From positions 1-6,813 of the forward strand of contig JALSNA010000458.1 in assembly GCA_026987255.1 (NCBI GenBank): 6,813 nucleotides of DNA, read 5' to 3'. The first letter of the stretch is position 1. Every line of letters begins with the position of its first letter. The translations under genes and the position numbers were made by a program. The notes beneath the pieces were generated by a model. The model did no database searches. It worked only from the letters and a program-made list of their open reading frames with translations, and was not told where the DNA came from. The DNA comes from Hyphomicrobiales bacterium. GTDB taxonomy: Bacteria; Pseudomonadota; Alphaproteobacteria; Rhizobiales; Aestuariivirgaceae. Shown here one piece after another: positions 6,314 through 6,813 of this stretch.

Positions 6314-6813
6314 GCCCTGGATATAACCCCTTGAGGATATGAAACAATACCACCTGTGAGGGGTTTGGGCGCGCGCGTGGTTTCCGGCCAGGTGAGCGGC
6401 AGGCCTTTCAGCGCCCGCACCGCCAGATAGGCCCAGCCTTGCGCCTCCAGCATGTCGCCATCGAGCCTGAGCGCCTCGGCCGGGGCGACGGGGGCCTCCA
6501 CGGCCGCGGCCAGCAGCTCCATCAGGTGGCGGTTGCGCCGCCCGCCACCGCAGATCACCCACAATCGCGGCGGGGCCGGGAACCACTGCGCCGCCCTGGC
6601 GATGGCCCGGGCGGTGAAGGCGGCAAGGGTGGCCGCGCCATCGGCCGTATCGAGCGCCGCCACGGGAGCCAGCGAAAAGCTTCCACGGTCGAGCGATTTC
6701 GGCGGCTGTCCGGCAAGGAAGGGATGGGCCAGATAGCCTTGCACGATGGCCTCGTCCGCCTTGCCGGATGCGGCCATCCGGCCATCTTCATCGAATGGCG
6801 CGCCGGTCTTTTG
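6310..6813 (-). CDS. anmK: Anhydro-N-acetylmuramic acid kinase AnmK, C-terminal part (partial)
   Basis: AnmK phosphorylates 1,6-anhydro-MurNAc recovered from the cell wall to give MurNAc-6-phosphate in peptidoglycan recycling, in the cytosol. Only the last 167 residues are in the window; the 5' part continues past the right edge, and the frame is open to the last base. Visible family motifs, counted from the edge, are FDEDG (7-11), HPFLAGQPPKSLDR (30-43), CGGGRRNRHLM (88-98), DGDMLEAQGWAYLAVR (118-133) and the closing PLTGG (151-155). Full-length members have about 370 residues. The tail after PLTGG (IVSYPQGVISRA) is a little longer than I expect, and its stop overlaps the channel start by four bases. 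No truncation or frameshift is seen in the part present. Confidence 0.92.
   Translation of the reverse strand, partial: QKTGAPFDEDGRMAASGKADEAIVQGYLAHPFLAGQPPKSLDRGSFSLAPVAALDTADGAATLAAFTARAIARAAQWFPAPPRLWVICGGGRRNRHLMELLAAAVEAPVAPAEALRLDGDMLEAQGWAYLAVRALKGLPLTWPETTRAPKPLTGGIVSYPQGVISRA

Noticed and set aside
5342..6334. A 330-residue plus-strand open frame opposite the channel gene
   Set aside because: It is rich in Gln, Gly and Asp as expected from reading the complement of a Leu/Arg-rich membrane protein, and it starts within the hairpin repeat.

Overview
The window is GC-rich DNA, most likely from an alphaproteobacterium. This rests on three things: the iscR, NifS-type desulfurase, sufB, sufC gene order, the nearby anmK and small alpha/beta hydrolase, and the protein sequences themselves. 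The assignment comes from recognising gene families and layout, not from a database search, and I cannot name the genus.

Layout, left to right. Positions 1-124 hold an intergenic repeat made of two hairpins, plus the tail of a second tandem copy that runs off the left edge. Positions 130-4074 carry a minus-strand iron-sulfur cluster assembly operon read right to left: iscR, a NifS/IscS-type cysteine desulfurase, sufB, sufC. Its other expected members (sufD and so on) are not in the window and could lie beyond the left edge. A good sigma70-like promoter on the minus strand (-35 at 4226-4231, -10 at 4203-4208) overlaps a near-ideal type 1 IscR box (4211-4235), so feedback control by the cluster-loaded regulator is likely. 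Divergent from iscR, on the plus strand, is a small serine alpha/beta hydrolase (4375-5028). Positions 5462-6813 carry a second minus-strand unit: the 3' part of anmK, entering from the right edge, followed with a 4-base ATGA overlap by a six-transmembrane voltage-gated-type potassium channel.

The hydrolase and the channel gene converge on a 433-base gap (5029-5461) with no gene. It is packed with inverted repeats: at least seven hairpins between 5091 and 5430, a potential pseudoknot, and two operator-like palindromes exactly 21 bp apart. The last two hairpins (5343-5430) are a diverged copy of the repeat downstream of sufC. Stems in the two copies have changed on both sides together and still pair, which suggests that the folded form is what is conserved.

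How the genes work together. The desulfurase takes sulfur from cysteine, SufB with the SufC ATPase (and a SufD outside the window) builds the cluster, and IscR senses cluster supply and adjusts transcription. AnmK recycles anhydro-MurNAc from the cell wall. The channel and hydrolase have no evident link to these pathways. The coding content is ordinary; the less explained material is the palindromic DNA in the two intergenic regions.
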